From: Clostridia bacterium
Lineage (GTDB): Bacteria > Bacillota > Clostridia > Christensenellales > CAG-138
DNA length: 36,187 nucleotides
Reading direction: 5' to 3'
NCBI GenBank assembly: GCA_017448545.1
Contig: JAFSLH010000024.1
Span: 1-36,187 of the forward strand
Part shown: in pieces, positions 15,160 to 23,088 of the stretch
Layout of the letters: each line of letters begins with the position of its first letter
How positions within the stretch are numbered: position 1 is the stretch's first letter
Notes under the pieces: model-generated
What the model was told of the DNA's origin: nothing
Databases searched by the model: none
Seen by the model: the letters and a program-made list of their open reading frames with translations, nothing else
Made by a program: the position numbers and the translations under genes

Positions 15160-17352
15160 ATGGAGAGACGGAGCATGCGGCGGCTAATGGCGCTGCTGCT
15201 TTGCGTGTTCATACTGGTCGGCTGCGTCCGGGGCGATCCGGTCGTTTCGGTTGTGCCGAACACCGCCGCGCCGGTCGAGACGCCGTCCGAGCGGCCCGCC
15301 GAAGTGCGAACGACAGCGCCGGCCGCCACGCCGTATATCGAGCTCGCCACGCCGACGCCGGAACCGTTCGACCTGTCGCCGTATCGCGTTTCGGACGGGG
15401 GGATGTACGATATCCTGCCGCTGATCGCCGACGGGGACAAAAAGCTGCTGCACGCCGGGTTTGCGGGGGAAGGCCGGCTGTTGCTGCTCTTTTATGACGA
15501 GACGGGCAGCGAGCTGTCGTGGCAGCGGTTTGATCTTCAGACCGCCGAACGTACCGTGCTGCGGACGGAGCCGACGGACGATCCGGAGCCGGTTTCCTAT
15601 CAATTCCTGTTCTATTCATCTGATCCGCCGCTGTATTACGATGCGCACACCGACGCGGTGATCTGCATGACGGCGGATCTGCAGGGCGCGTGGACGATTC
15701 CGTCGGAACGGATCACGGCGGCAAGGTATTGGTGGGACGGCGATTCGGTCCTGCTGTATGATTCGAATTCGCATACAATTCGCCGGATTTCGCCGGACGG
15801 CACCGAAACAGAGCTGTTTTCAACGGGCTGGCGGTTCCGCTATGCGAGCATCGTTTCGGTCTCCGACGATCGGCGCTACGCTGCGCTCGACGCCTACGAC
15901 GCGTACCTGGATGCGTACGTCACGCTGCTGATCGACCTCTTGACCGGTGAAATCGTCGGGCAGCGGGCAGGCGAAACGCATCTTTCGGTATCGAACACGC
16001 GGTTTTCCGGTATCTCGCGGGAATATGAATGGGACAGCGAAGCGTACATCGGGACGACGACGCTGACGATCGCCTGCGCGGACACGCCGACGGACCCGTC
16101 GACGCGGCAGGTGCGCATTCAGCATCAGGACTTTTACCCGACGCTGTACGACGTGCCGGGCGGCTTTGTCGCCGAGGTATGGGACGAAGCGTGTACGCTG
16201 TATTACTGGGACGACGCGGGCGAGCGCGAATGGTGCGCCGAGATACCGACCGCGCCGTATCAGCCGACTGTCGACGCCTATTGGGCGGCGTGGGAACCGC
16301 AGGAAAACGGTTTTGAAGATGGCGGCGACGCTGCGGCCCTGTACCCGTATGTGAACGCGGACGGTGCGGACAGCCGGTACCTGCTCTGCGAGATGCGCTT
16401 TGACGACGCGCTGATCGGGATGCTGCTGTGGGATCGAACGGCCGGAACCGTGACGCGCACCGTCAGTCTGACGTACGACGAGCCGCTGTTCGGTCCGGTT
16501 CCGGCGTTCGACGCGACGCCGGAGCGGTACGCGGCGCGGGTTGACGCGATCCGGGAGCGGTACGGGGTGACGGTGCTGCTCGGGGAGGCGGCGCAGCTTA
16601 CGATCTCTTCCTACACGGCGGACGTTTTTCCGATCGAGGAATCGCCGCTGGAGATCGACAGCGCGCTGGACGTGCTCGAGGAGGTGTTTGCCGTCTATCC
16701 GCCGGACTTTTTCCGGCTGCTGTGCGAGGGCAGCACGGATTCGATTATCTTTGAGCTGTGCGGCAGAATCTCGGCGACGAGCGGCGACGCGATCGACTCC
16801 CCGGGCGCCGTGACCTGTCACGCCGACGGCGCGCGGATCGTCGTTCTGGATATCCGGTATGCGGCGGGGCTGCGGTATACGCTGTTCCATGAGATTTCGC
16901 ACCTGATCGATCACCATCTCGACGCGATCGTGGTTGCGGAGCCGGACGGGTGGAACAATCCGTACTGGAGCTACAGCGGCTGGAACAGACTGAACCCGGA
17001 CGGGTTCTCGTATCACGGCTCGTATCTGAACGAGGACGGCAACTCCTATGAGTACAACGGCTCGACCAAGTACACGCCGCTGCACAAGGACTACGAAAAG
17101 AAGCACAAGCGGAACAGCGTGTATTTTGCGGACCTGTATTCGAAAACGTTCGCGACGGAGGATCGCGCCGTCCTGATGGGAATGCTCCTCGATGACAACG
17201 CGTCGGACGAACTGCTGTCCTGCCCGCATCTGCTCGCAAAATTAGAGTATTATTCCGAAGCGATCCGCGGCCTCATGGACCCGGACGGAACGCACTGGCC
17301 GGAGCCGACGGTCTGGGAAACGCGCATCGCGGAACTGAAAGCAAGGGATTGA
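15160..17352 (+). CDS. Lipoprotein with C-terminal zinc metallopeptidase domain
   Basis: The 730-residue protein has a lipoprotein signal (lipobox LVGC, Cys22) and a Pro/Thr-rich linker to about residue 70. A long all-beta region follows (about 75-430), with repeating WxxDGDSVLLYDS-like blades that resemble a beta-propeller. The C-terminal third is a metallopeptidase-like domain with HEISH at residues 577-581, followed by LIDHH. A likely third ligand is Glu667 in FATEDRA, the gluzincin arrangement. It would be anchored outside the cell and could cleave wall or secreted proteins. The ATG at 15160 has GGGAGG seven bases upstream. It is separated by 3 bases from the Moco gene and ends at a terminator, so it shares that transcript although a functional link is not evident. 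No named family is recognised for the whole chain. Confidence 0.85.
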   Translation: MERRSMRRLMALLLCVFILVGCVRGDPVVSVVPNTAAPVETPSERPAEVRTTAPAATPYIELATPTPEPFDLSPYRVSDGGMYDILPLIADGDKKLLHAGFAGEGRLLLLFYDETGSELSWQRFDLQTAERTVLRTEPTDDPEPVSYQFLFYSSDPPLYYDAHTDAVICMTADLQGAWTIPSERITAARYWWDGDSVLLYDSNSHTIRRISPDGTETELFSTGWRFRYASIVSVSDDRRYAALDAYDAYLDAYVTLLIDLLTGEIVGQRAGETHLSVSNTRFSGISREYEWDSEAYIGTTTLTIACADTPTDPSTRQVRIQHQDFYPTLYDVPGGFVAEVWDEACTLYYWDDAGEREWCAEIPTAPYQPTVDAYWAAWEPQENGFEDGGDAAALYPYVNADGADSRYLLCEMRFDDALIGMLLWDRTAGTVTRTVSLTYDEPLFGPVPAFDATPERYAARVDAIRERYGVTVLLGEAAQLTISSYTADVFPIEESPLEIDSALDVLEEVFAVYPPDFFRLLCEGSTDSIIFELCGRISATSGDAIDSPGAVTCHADGARIVVLDIRYAAGLRYTLFHEISHLIDHHLDAIVVAEPDGWNNPYWSYSGWNRLNPDGFSYHGSYLNEDGNSYEYNGSTKYTPLHKDYEKKHKRNSVYFADLYSKTFATEDRAVLMGMLLDDNASDELLSCPHLLAKLEYYSEAIRGLMDPDGTHWPEPTVWETRIAELKARD

Positions 17353-17360
17353 ACAAAACA

Positions 17361-17399
17361 GCGGCTTTCGCAGGGGATCCCCACGAAAGCCGCATCTGT
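17361..17399. terminator. Terminator between converging operons, with nested GGGGATCCCC
   Basis: A perfect 10-bp stem (GCGGCTTTCG with CGAAAGCCGC) encloses the palindrome GGGGATCCCC. It is followed by ATCTGTATTTTT on the plus strand and by TGTTTTGTT on the minus strand. It can serve both the metallopeptidase and the DUF3737 transcript. Confidence 0.8.
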
Positions 17400-17418
17400 A
17401 TTTTTGGATTTTATCTTT

Positions 17419-18294
17419 TCAACGCAGCCATTCCGGCCGGTCGAAGCGCTGATCGACGGAGTCGCATTCGATCGTGGTTTTTGCCGGATCGACGCGGTCG
17501 GGCTCGAGGATCAGTTCCCTGATCTTGGGCGCGCGGATGACGCCGGAAATCGGGTTCAGCACGCTGTCAATCGCAGTCGTCACGTCCGCATCCACGCTCG
17601 CATATTCGAACGCGAGCGTCGTATCGAGCAGTTTGCAGCCGACGAGCTTCAGGTTTTCGACGTAGCAGAGCCCCTGCAGGCTCACGATCGTGCAGTTGAT
17701 CAGCGTCAGGTTCTTCGCGTTCCAGCCGAGGTATTCGCCGATCACGAGCGAGTCGTACACCGTCACGTTTTCGCTGTTCCAGAACGCGTCCTTCGTGACG
17801 AGGCGCGAATTACGGATCACAACGTTTTTGACGCCGTCAAACGAGTAATGCCCGTCGAGCCGCAGCCCGTCGATCTCGAGGTTTTCGCTGTTCATCGCGA
17901 AGTAATCGCCCTTGGCGGTGACGTTTTCGAGCCTGACGCCGTCGCAGTGCCAGATCGTTTCGACAGCGTTCGGGATCGTCACGTCGCGCAGCACAAGGTC
18001 ATGGCAGCGGCGGAAATTCTTGACGGATTGGATGATCGCGCGTTCGACGGTCAGCCGGTCGGTGTACCACATGCCGGCGCGCGAGCCCTCGAACCAGGTG
18101 CAGTCCGTCGCAACGACGTCCGTGCAGTACCAGAGCGGGTACCGCCAGCGGAACAGATCGCCGTTCAGCGCCAGATGATGGCTCTCCTTCAGCGGCGATT
18201 CGCCGTCCGAAAACGTGCAGTCGGTCACGCGGACGTTCTGCACGGCGTAGAGCGCGCGCTCCCCGGTAAAGGATTGTTGCCTGTATTCCTGCAT
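17419..18294 (-). CDS. DUF3737 family protein, right-handed beta-helix
   Basis: The 291-residue protein matches the DUF3737 family along its length: FTGERALYAVQNVRVTDCTF at the start, then GESPLKESHHLAL, FRWRYPLWYCTDV, GDYFAMNSENLEIDGL and DAFWNSENVTVYDS. Short beta strands of about 20 residues repeat as in a pentapeptide- or pectate-lyase-like helix. No signal peptide. The molecular role of the family is unknown. ATG at 18294 has AGGAG six bases upstream; one base separates it from the CPBP stop, so it is translationally coupled. It is the last gene of the envelope operon. Confidence 0.88.
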   Translation of the reverse strand: MQEYRQQSFTGERALYAVQNVRVTDCTFSDGESPLKESHHLALNGDLFRWRYPLWYCTDVVATDCTWFEGSRAGMWYTDRLTVERAIIQSVKNFRRCHDLVLRDVTIPNAVETIWHCDGVRLENVTAKGDYFAMNSENLEIDGLRLDGHYSFDGVKNVVIRNSRLVTKDAFWNSENVTVYDSLVIGEYLGWNAKNLTLINCTIVSLQGLCYVENLKLVGCKLLDTTLAFEYASVDADVTTAIDSVLNPISGVIRAPKIRELILEPDRVDPAKTTIECDSVDQRFDRPEWLR

Positions 18295-18295
18295 A

Positions 18296-19519
18296 TCAAT
18301 CTCCTGTCGGGTTCGGTTCGGGTTCGGCGGGCGTGGCTTCGACCGGCGCGGGCGCAAGCGACCGCGTCAGCCGCGGGGCCAGAAGAACGGTCAGGATCGC
18401 AAGCGCGGTCAGCAGCAGCCGCACCAGGCACAGCGGCGTTCCGTTGACCTGCAGCGAGGAGAAGAGCATCAGCGCGTCCGTGAACACGATGGTCGCGATG
18501 CCGACAATGCGGAAGATCAGCATGCCGGGATTGCGCCAGACGGCGCGGTGCGCGCCGGGAACGTCGCTCGGTGCGAACACATGTTTCACGTCCTTCCGCT
18601 TCAGGAACAGAACGACGAGTCCGGCGACGACGAGGCAGCCAACGACGATGTTCCAGCCAAGGTCAATGTCGATGTTGCCGAGCGAGAGCAGCTCCGGCAG
18701 CGACGCGGTCGTATTGATCATCGCGTGGAGCAGGATCGTATAGAGCACGCGCCCGGTTCTGCAATAGACGGCGGCCAGGATCAGGCCGGTCGCAAGCGCC
18801 AAAAAGAACTGCGCGCTGTTGCCGTGAATCAGCGCAAAGAGCAGGCCGCTGACTGCGATCGCGTAGCCCTTGCCGTACGGATGCAGCCGATCCAGCAGCA
18901 GCTTGCGGCAGGCGAGCTCCTCAAACAGCGGCGCGCCGATGCAGGTATAGAGGTAAACGGGCCACGATTCCCAGGTGGAGCCCTCCAACAGCTGATCCAG
19001 CCCCAGCGATTCGTTCACGCCGAAGAAGGCGGGCAGATTGCCGAGCACGGCGCCCAGGCCCCAGACGCCGAACGTCATCAGCGCGATGAGCAGGAATTCG
19101 CTTGCCGAAAGCGAGCGCTTTTCGATCGGTTCGCACTTGCCGCGGATCAGTTTCATCACGATCAGACCGACGACCATGCCGAGCACCATGCCGACGGCGT
19201 ACGCGAGCAGAATCCAGTACATCACGCCGGCTTCGTTCAGGAGGGAAAGAACTGCGCTGACGTCGAACCGATCCAGATGGATCGAGTCGATGCGCGGCAC
19301 GATCGCAACGATCGCGGCGACGACGGCGGCCAGCGCAAGCAGCGCGGAGCCGATCATCTGATAGATTTCATACAGCGCGCCGAGGCCGAGCGCGGTGCGG
19401 TTGAACGCGCTTTTCATGCCGCCGGTGCGGTCTTCGGGCTGCTGCGGTTCTTCCTCGCGGGGGAGAAGGTCGGGCGCTTCCGGCGCGCCGGTGCGGACTT
19501 CGAATTGCGTTTGTTCCAT
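18296..19519 (-). CDS. CPBP family intramembrane metalloprotease
   Basis: The 407-residue protein has an acidic N-terminal cytoplasmic part (EREEEP-type, about 1-40) and about eight hydrophobic segments. The CPBP (Abi, Rce1-like) motifs are present in order: PLFEELACRKLL (the EExxxR motif), FALIHGNSAQ (FxxxH) and HAMINTTA (HxxxN). These residues form the glutamate-based catalytic site of the family. A C-terminal membrane segment and a Pro/Glu tail follow. Substrates are unknown; relatives process prenylated or peptide substrates or give bacteriocin self-immunity. The ATG at 19519 has AGGAG six bases upstream. It lies 37 bases downstream of the secreted beta-helix gene. Confidence 0.9.
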   Translation of the reverse strand: MEQTQFEVRTGAPEAPDLLPREEEPQQPEDRTGGMKSAFNRTALGLGALYEIYQMIGSALLALAAVVAAIVAIVPRIDSIHLDRFDVSAVLSLLNEAGVMYWILLAYAVGMVLGMVVGLIVMKLIRGKCEPIEKRSLSASEFLLIALMTFGVWGLGAVLGNLPAFFGVNESLGLDQLLEGSTWESWPVYLYTCIGAPLFEELACRKLLLDRLHPYGKGYAIAVSGLLFALIHGNSAQFFLALATGLILAAVYCRTGRVLYTILLHAMINTTASLPELLSLGNIDIDLGWNIVVGCLVVAGLVVLFLKRKDVKHVFAPSDVPGAHRAVWRNPGMLIFRIVGIATIVFTDALMLFSSLQVNGTPLCLVRLLLTALAILTVLLAPRLTRSLAPAPVEATPAEPEPNPTGD

Positions 19520-19556
19520 ACGATTCTCCTTCTGCAATCCTGCATACGAAAAGTTG

Positions 19557-21047
19557 TTATTTGTTCCAAAGCCAGCCGAACAGGATGTACTGCACGATCC
19601 ATTCCCACCAGCCGAGCGGTGCGGGTTCGTCCGGCGCGGCCGGTGCGGGCAGCGCAGTCGTTTCGACCGATACGGACGCTTCGGGCGCGGACGACGTCGG
19701 TTCCACGGCGAGCTGTTCCACCGTGACGGACTGTTCCGGTTCCGGCGCGGGAAGCGGGTCGAGTTCGCGCGTTTCAAAAATCGTGCCGCAGACGGTGCAG
19801 CGGGACGCTTCCAGTCCCGGAACGCCGACGGCGGGCTCCTGCACGACGATCCATTCGGTCGTGTGATCGGTTATCGGAAGCGTTTCCGAAACCGTTTCGC
19901 CGCAGCAGACGCAGCGCGAAACGGTTTCGCCTTCCTGCTGACAGGTCGCTTTCGTGACGGTCGTTTCAAACTTGTGCGCGGGCGGCGTCCAGTCGTCCGT
20001 ATAAGTGTAGCCGCAGGTCTGGCAGGTGAACGTCGAATAGCCCCACGCGGAGCAGGTCGGTTCGGTCACGACGCAGTCGTAAACGGGCGATTCGCAAAGG
20101 TCGGGGCGAATGCGCTTCGCGGTCTGCGAAACCTGTTTCTGAAAATGCAGCGTCCGGTTCCCCGAAAGGTAGCAGTCTTCGCCGCAGTTTTCGCCGACGT
20201 ACGGATCGCAGTAGCAGCGTTTTGACGGCGCGACTTCAAAGAAAGCGATCTCGGTGTCCGACGCCGTTCGTGCAAGGCGGGAATGAAACTTGGAATTGAG
20301 GCGCGTTTTGATCATGCCGATCGCGCCGCCGCCGTGCGCATAGCCGTAGATTTCGGCAAAGCCGCGCAGTTTCACTTCGCACCGTTCGACGCGGCCCGTC
20401 CCGCAGGAGAACACGCCGCCCATGAATTCTTCGCAGTCAACGGCTTCGTTCGTATCGATAAAGGTCAGCTCGCAGTCCACGGAGCAGTCCGAAAACCACG
20501 ATTCATCGGAAAAGCCGACGATGCCGCCGACGCCCTCGTTCGTACCGGACAGCGTGAGCCAAACGCGCGTCTGCACGGAGCAGTACGAGATCGTCGTGTT
20601 CTGCACATAGCCGGCGAGCGCGGCGATGAAGCAGTTCTCCGCCGTTTCCACCTGTACGTCCGCGTTGACGAGGTTCAGGTTCGTGATCTCCGCGTCGGTC
20701 ACGGCGGAAAACAGGCCGCCGAATACGGTATCATACTGCTTGCGGTTGCCGTCGTAGGTCGTGACGACTTCCGCGCCGGGTTCGCGCACGCGCAGGTTGT
20801 AGATCGTATGCCCGCCGCCGTCCAGCGTCCCCGAAAACGGGATCGGCGTCCACGGCTCGCCATCAAAATTCAGATCGGCGGTCAGAAGGTAGTCGCCGTC
20901 GGGGTTATCGGCAATCGCCGCGAACGCTTCCCGCGAGTCGATCGGGATGCGATCGGCGGAATCGGCCGCTTCGGCAGCCGCCGATAACGGAAATCCGCCG
21001 AGCAGCAGCAGGGCGGACAGAAAGAACAGAGCGATTCGTTTCGTCAT
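19557..21047 (-). CDS. Secreted or membrane-tethered beta-helix protein with CxxC repeats
   Basis: The 496-residue protein has a clear Sec signal (RIALFFLSALLLLGG, cleavage near AAAEA). A beta-helix region of GLUG type follows (about 30-270, with GTLDGGGHTIYNLRV and VGGIVGFSDESWF). Three Cys-rich units then appear (TFTCQTCGYTYTD, RCVCCGETVSE, RCTVCGTIFETRE), as in many clostridial surface proteins. A Pro/Glu/Val-rich stretch leads to a hydrophobic Trp-rich end (WWEWIVQYILFGWLWNK) that may insert in the membrane. No LPxTG. The start overlaps the cdsA stop in an ATGA arrangement. Probably an extracytoplasmic adhesin-like protein; ligand unknown. Confidence 0.82.
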   Translation of the reverse strand: MTKRIALFFLSALLLLGGFPLSAAAEAADSADRIPIDSREAFAAIADNPDGDYLLTADLNFDGEPWTPIPFSGTLDGGGHTIYNLRVREPGAEVVTTYDGNRKQYDTVFGGLFSAVTDAEITNLNLVNADVQVETAENCFIAALAGYVQNTTISYCSVQTRVWLTLSGTNEGVGGIVGFSDESWFSDCSVDCELTFIDTNEAVDCEEFMGGVFSCGTGRVERCEVKLRGFAEIYGYAHGGGAIGMIKTRLNSKFHSRLARTASDTEIAFFEVAPSKRCYCDPYVGENCGEDCYLSGNRTLHFQKQVSQTAKRIRPDLCESPVYDCVVTEPTCSAWGYSTFTCQTCGYTYTDDWTPPAHKFETTVTKATCQQEGETVSRCVCCGETVSETLPITDHTTEWIVVQEPAVGVPGLEASRCTVCGTIFETRELDPLPAPEPEQSVTVEQLAVEPTSSAPEASVSVETTALPAPAAPDEPAPLGWWEWIVQYILFGWLWNK

Positions 21048-21880
21048 TGGAGAAACTGGTAGTACAGCTCGAAGCAAAGCAACGCCACCGGCAATGCAAA
21101 GACAAAGCTGTCGGCGCGGTCCATGATGCCGCCGTGCCCCGGCAGAATGTTACTGTAATCCTTGATGTTCGCCTGCCGCTTGATCATCGACGCACAGAGG
21201 TCGCCGATCTCGCCTGCAACCGAGCACAGGAACGCAGCGACGAGGTACAGCACCAGCGGCAGTTCCACGCCGAGCAGCGGCCGCAGCCCGAAGTAGATGC
21301 CGACGCCGGATGCGGTTCCGACCACGAGACCGGCAACGGAGCCCTCGATCGTTTTCTTCGGGCTGATTTCCGGCGCCATCTTGTGTTTGCCGAACCAGCG
21401 GCCGATGAAGTACGCGCCGATGTCGCAGAACCCGGCCGAAACGATAACGACCGCAAAGATCGGCAGCCGCAGCTCACGCGGCATTTCGCCGACGTAGCAG
21501 AACAGCACGAAGAACAGCATCGGATACAGCATCAGCGCGAGCGTTCCGAGCACGTTCTGGTATTCCACCTTGAAGAACAGCGCGTACGTAAGGACGAGCG
21601 TCACGTCGATGCTGAGCGCAATAATCGACCAGGCGGTCGGGAGCTTCAGCAGCATCGCGGCGGACAGGATCACGAGCAGAATGCAGGACGGCCAGTAGGA
21701 GCAGTGAATCTGCATCGCACGCAGCGCCCTTGCAACTTCCCAACAGGCGATCACGCCCAGCACCGTGAAGAAGAGAACGGAGGAAACGCTCCCGAAATAC
21801 ACGCACGCCAAAAACACCGCCGCTAAAATGACGCCGGTGATCGTTCGGATCAAGGTTTGAGAAACCTTACGGGTTTGCAA
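21044..21880 (-). CDS. cdsA: Phosphatidate cytidylyltransferase (CDP-diacylglycerol synthase)
   Basis: The 278-residue integral membrane enzyme makes CDP-diacylglycerol from phosphatidate and CTP for phospholipid synthesis. The family signature is intact near the C-terminus: SMIKRQANIKDYSN then LPGHGGIMDR. Upstream are PKKTIEGSVAG and about seven hydrophobic segments. The first codon is TTG at 21880, which overlaps the end of the dgk-like gene by 14 bases; AGGAG lies about ten bases before it. Length is normal. Its position directly after a lipid-kinase-like gene fits phosphatidate supply. Confidence 0.93.
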   Translation of the reverse strand: MQTRKVSQTLIRTITGVILAAVFLACVYFGSVSSVLFFTVLGVIACWEVARALRAMQIHCSYWPSCILLVILSAAMLLKLPTAWSIIALSIDVTLVLTYALFFKVEYQNVLGTLALMLYPMLFFVLFCYVGEMPRELRLPIFAVVIVSAGFCDIGAYFIGRWFGKHKMAPEISPKKTIEGSVAGLVVGTASGVGIYFGLRPLLGVELPLVLYLVAAFLCSVAGEIGDLCASMIKRQANIKDYSNILPGHGGIMDRADSFVFALPVALLCFELYYQFLQ

Positions 21881-22769
21881 AGCGCAGCGCTCCTTCCAGC
21901 ACGGAGATATCGAGCTTGTCGGCCGTGATCAGCTCGCCGTCGAGCGAGAACATCAGGTTCTTGCCGGTTACGACGATATGCTTCGCGCGGCGATACGTAA
22001 TGACGTCCGCAAACTTCGGGTTGTCGAGGTGTTCACCGGCCGTATACGGCCCGAGCACCTGCACGAAGCGGATGTGGTTGATCGTCTTGAACTTGCAGAC
22101 TTCGAGGTAGCCGTCGTCCACCTTGGCGCGCGGCGCGCACCGGAAGGAACCGCCGACGTACTGGCCGTTGCCGATCGTGCAGAGCAGAATCTTGCCGTTG
22201 GTGATTTCTTCGCCGTCGACGACGATCGAGCACTTCGTGATCATCGCGGTCAGCAGCGCGGTCACGATGCCGGTCGTATAGGCGTTTTTGCCGCCGATGA
22301 TCGGCTTGCGGCGGACTTTCGGGATCGTCTTGGCCACAGTCGTATCAAAACCGAAGTTCAGCACGTTTACCGAAATGTATTCGTTCGCCTTGATGAGGTC
22401 GATCGGCTTTGCTTCCGCCTTCAGAAGGGCCGGAATGTCCATGAACTTCTCGGCGCCGCCGAAAACCTTCACGAAATCGTTGCCGCTGCCGCACGGAACG
22501 ACCGTGACGGACGCGTTCGGATACCGGTATGCGCCGGAAGCGACTTCGTTCAGCGTGCCGTCGCCGCCGCAGGCATAGAAGCGGAGCTCCTCGTTCGGCT
22601 CGGCCTTGCAGCATTCCTCGACGTAGCGGGTCGCGTCGCCGGGGCCGGTCGTATGGTAAAGGACATATTCAACGCCGGCGTCTTCACAGGCTTTGCGGAT
22701 GCTCGCTTCGAGAGCGTCCTTGCCTTCCGCTTTGCCGGCGGCAGGGTTCATCAGAAAAAAGTGTTTCAT
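21867..22769 (-). CDS. DgkB/YegS-type diacylglycerol or lipid kinase
   Basis: The 300-residue soluble kinase has the DAGK catalytic domain: FFLMNPAAGK at the N-terminus, the nucleotide-binding CGGDGTLNEV (about 68-77) and VPCGSGNDFVKVFG (about 92-105). The C-terminal beta domain ends with GELITADKLDISVL. Such enzymes phosphorylate diacylglycerol or related lipids with ATP. With cdsA next to it, a role in recycling diacylglycerol to phosphatidate is likely. ATG at 22769 has GGGGGAGGAG upstream; a -10 TATACT lies at 22805-22800. First gene of the five-gene minus-strand operon. Confidence 0.9.
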   Translation of the reverse strand: MKHFFLMNPAAGKAEGKDALEASIRKACEDAGVEYVLYHTTGPGDATRYVEECCKAEPNEELRFYACGGDGTLNEVASGAYRYPNASVTVVPCGSGNDFVKVFGGAEKFMDIPALLKAEAKPIDLIKANEYISVNVLNFGFDTTVAKTIPKVRRKPIIGGKNAYTTGIVTALLTAMITKCSIVVDGEEITNGKILLCTIGNGQYVGGSFRCAPRAKVDDGYLEVCKFKTINHIRFVQVLGPYTAGEHLDNPKFADVITYRRAKHIVVTGKNLMFSLDGELITADKLDISVLEGALRFANP

Positions 22770-22832
22770 TGAAGCTCCTCCCCCAATCATAATAGATGAA
22801 GTATACCATAGTTCTCCGCCGAAAGACAGCTT

Positions 22833-22859
22833 TTTTTTCAAAAATGCCGATCTTTTTTT
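22833..22859. repeat. Left copy of 27-bp direct repeat bracketing the surface-protein block
   Basis: Six T, then CAAAAATGCCGATC, then seven T. The same 27 bases recur at 29747-29773, 6914 bp away. Confidence 0.8.
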
Positions 22860-22864
22860 CTTCT

Positions 22865-22923
22865 ACTGAAGTGCAAAGTTAACTTCCACTCTGAGGGGAT
22901 GGAAGTTAACTTTGCACTTCAGT
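22865..22923. repeat. 24-bp perfect inverted repeat with 11-nt loop
   Basis: Arms at 22865-22888 and 22900-22923 are exactly complementary; the loop is CTCTGAGGGGA. Each arm contains the palindrome AAGTTAACTT, so there are two copies 27 bp apart. It lies five bases inside the left direct repeat and about 37 bases upstream of a promoter. Confidence 0.85.
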
Positions 22924-22959
22924 CCTACAAAGGGACACAAGCTTCACCGACGCAAGCTC

Positions 22960-22989
22960 TTGACATCTCGTCTTTTTTTGCTATATAAT
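22960..22989 (+). promoter_or_regulatory. Sigma-A type promoter for the large surface protein
   Basis: TTGACA (22960-22965) and TATAAT (22984-22989) are separated by 18 bases, with a T-rich spacer. Confidence 0.8.
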
Positions 22990-23088
22990 ATACTTAATAA
23001 AGCGTTTTTGTGCATATAAACCTCTCCCAAATGCGCAAGGCGGCGCGTGTCCGATCCGCCTTGGGAGCGAAAAAAAGTGGGGGCTGAG

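Larger units (their letters stand above)
22770..23088. other. Divergent intergenic region between dgk-like and surface-protein genes
   Basis: It holds a weak minus-strand promoter (TATACT at 22805-22800), the left 27-bp direct repeat, a 24-bp perfect inverted repeat and the strong plus-strand promoter. No further coding sequence is seen. Confidence 0.7.

Noticed and set aside
18296-19777. Longer CPBP start at 19777
   Set aside because: The extension overlaps the secreted-protein gene and is Arg/Pro/Ser-rich noise; ATG 19519 has AGGAG.
22865-22923. Inverted repeat as a normal terminator
   Set aside because: Both flanking genes are transcribed away from it and no T run follows either arm.
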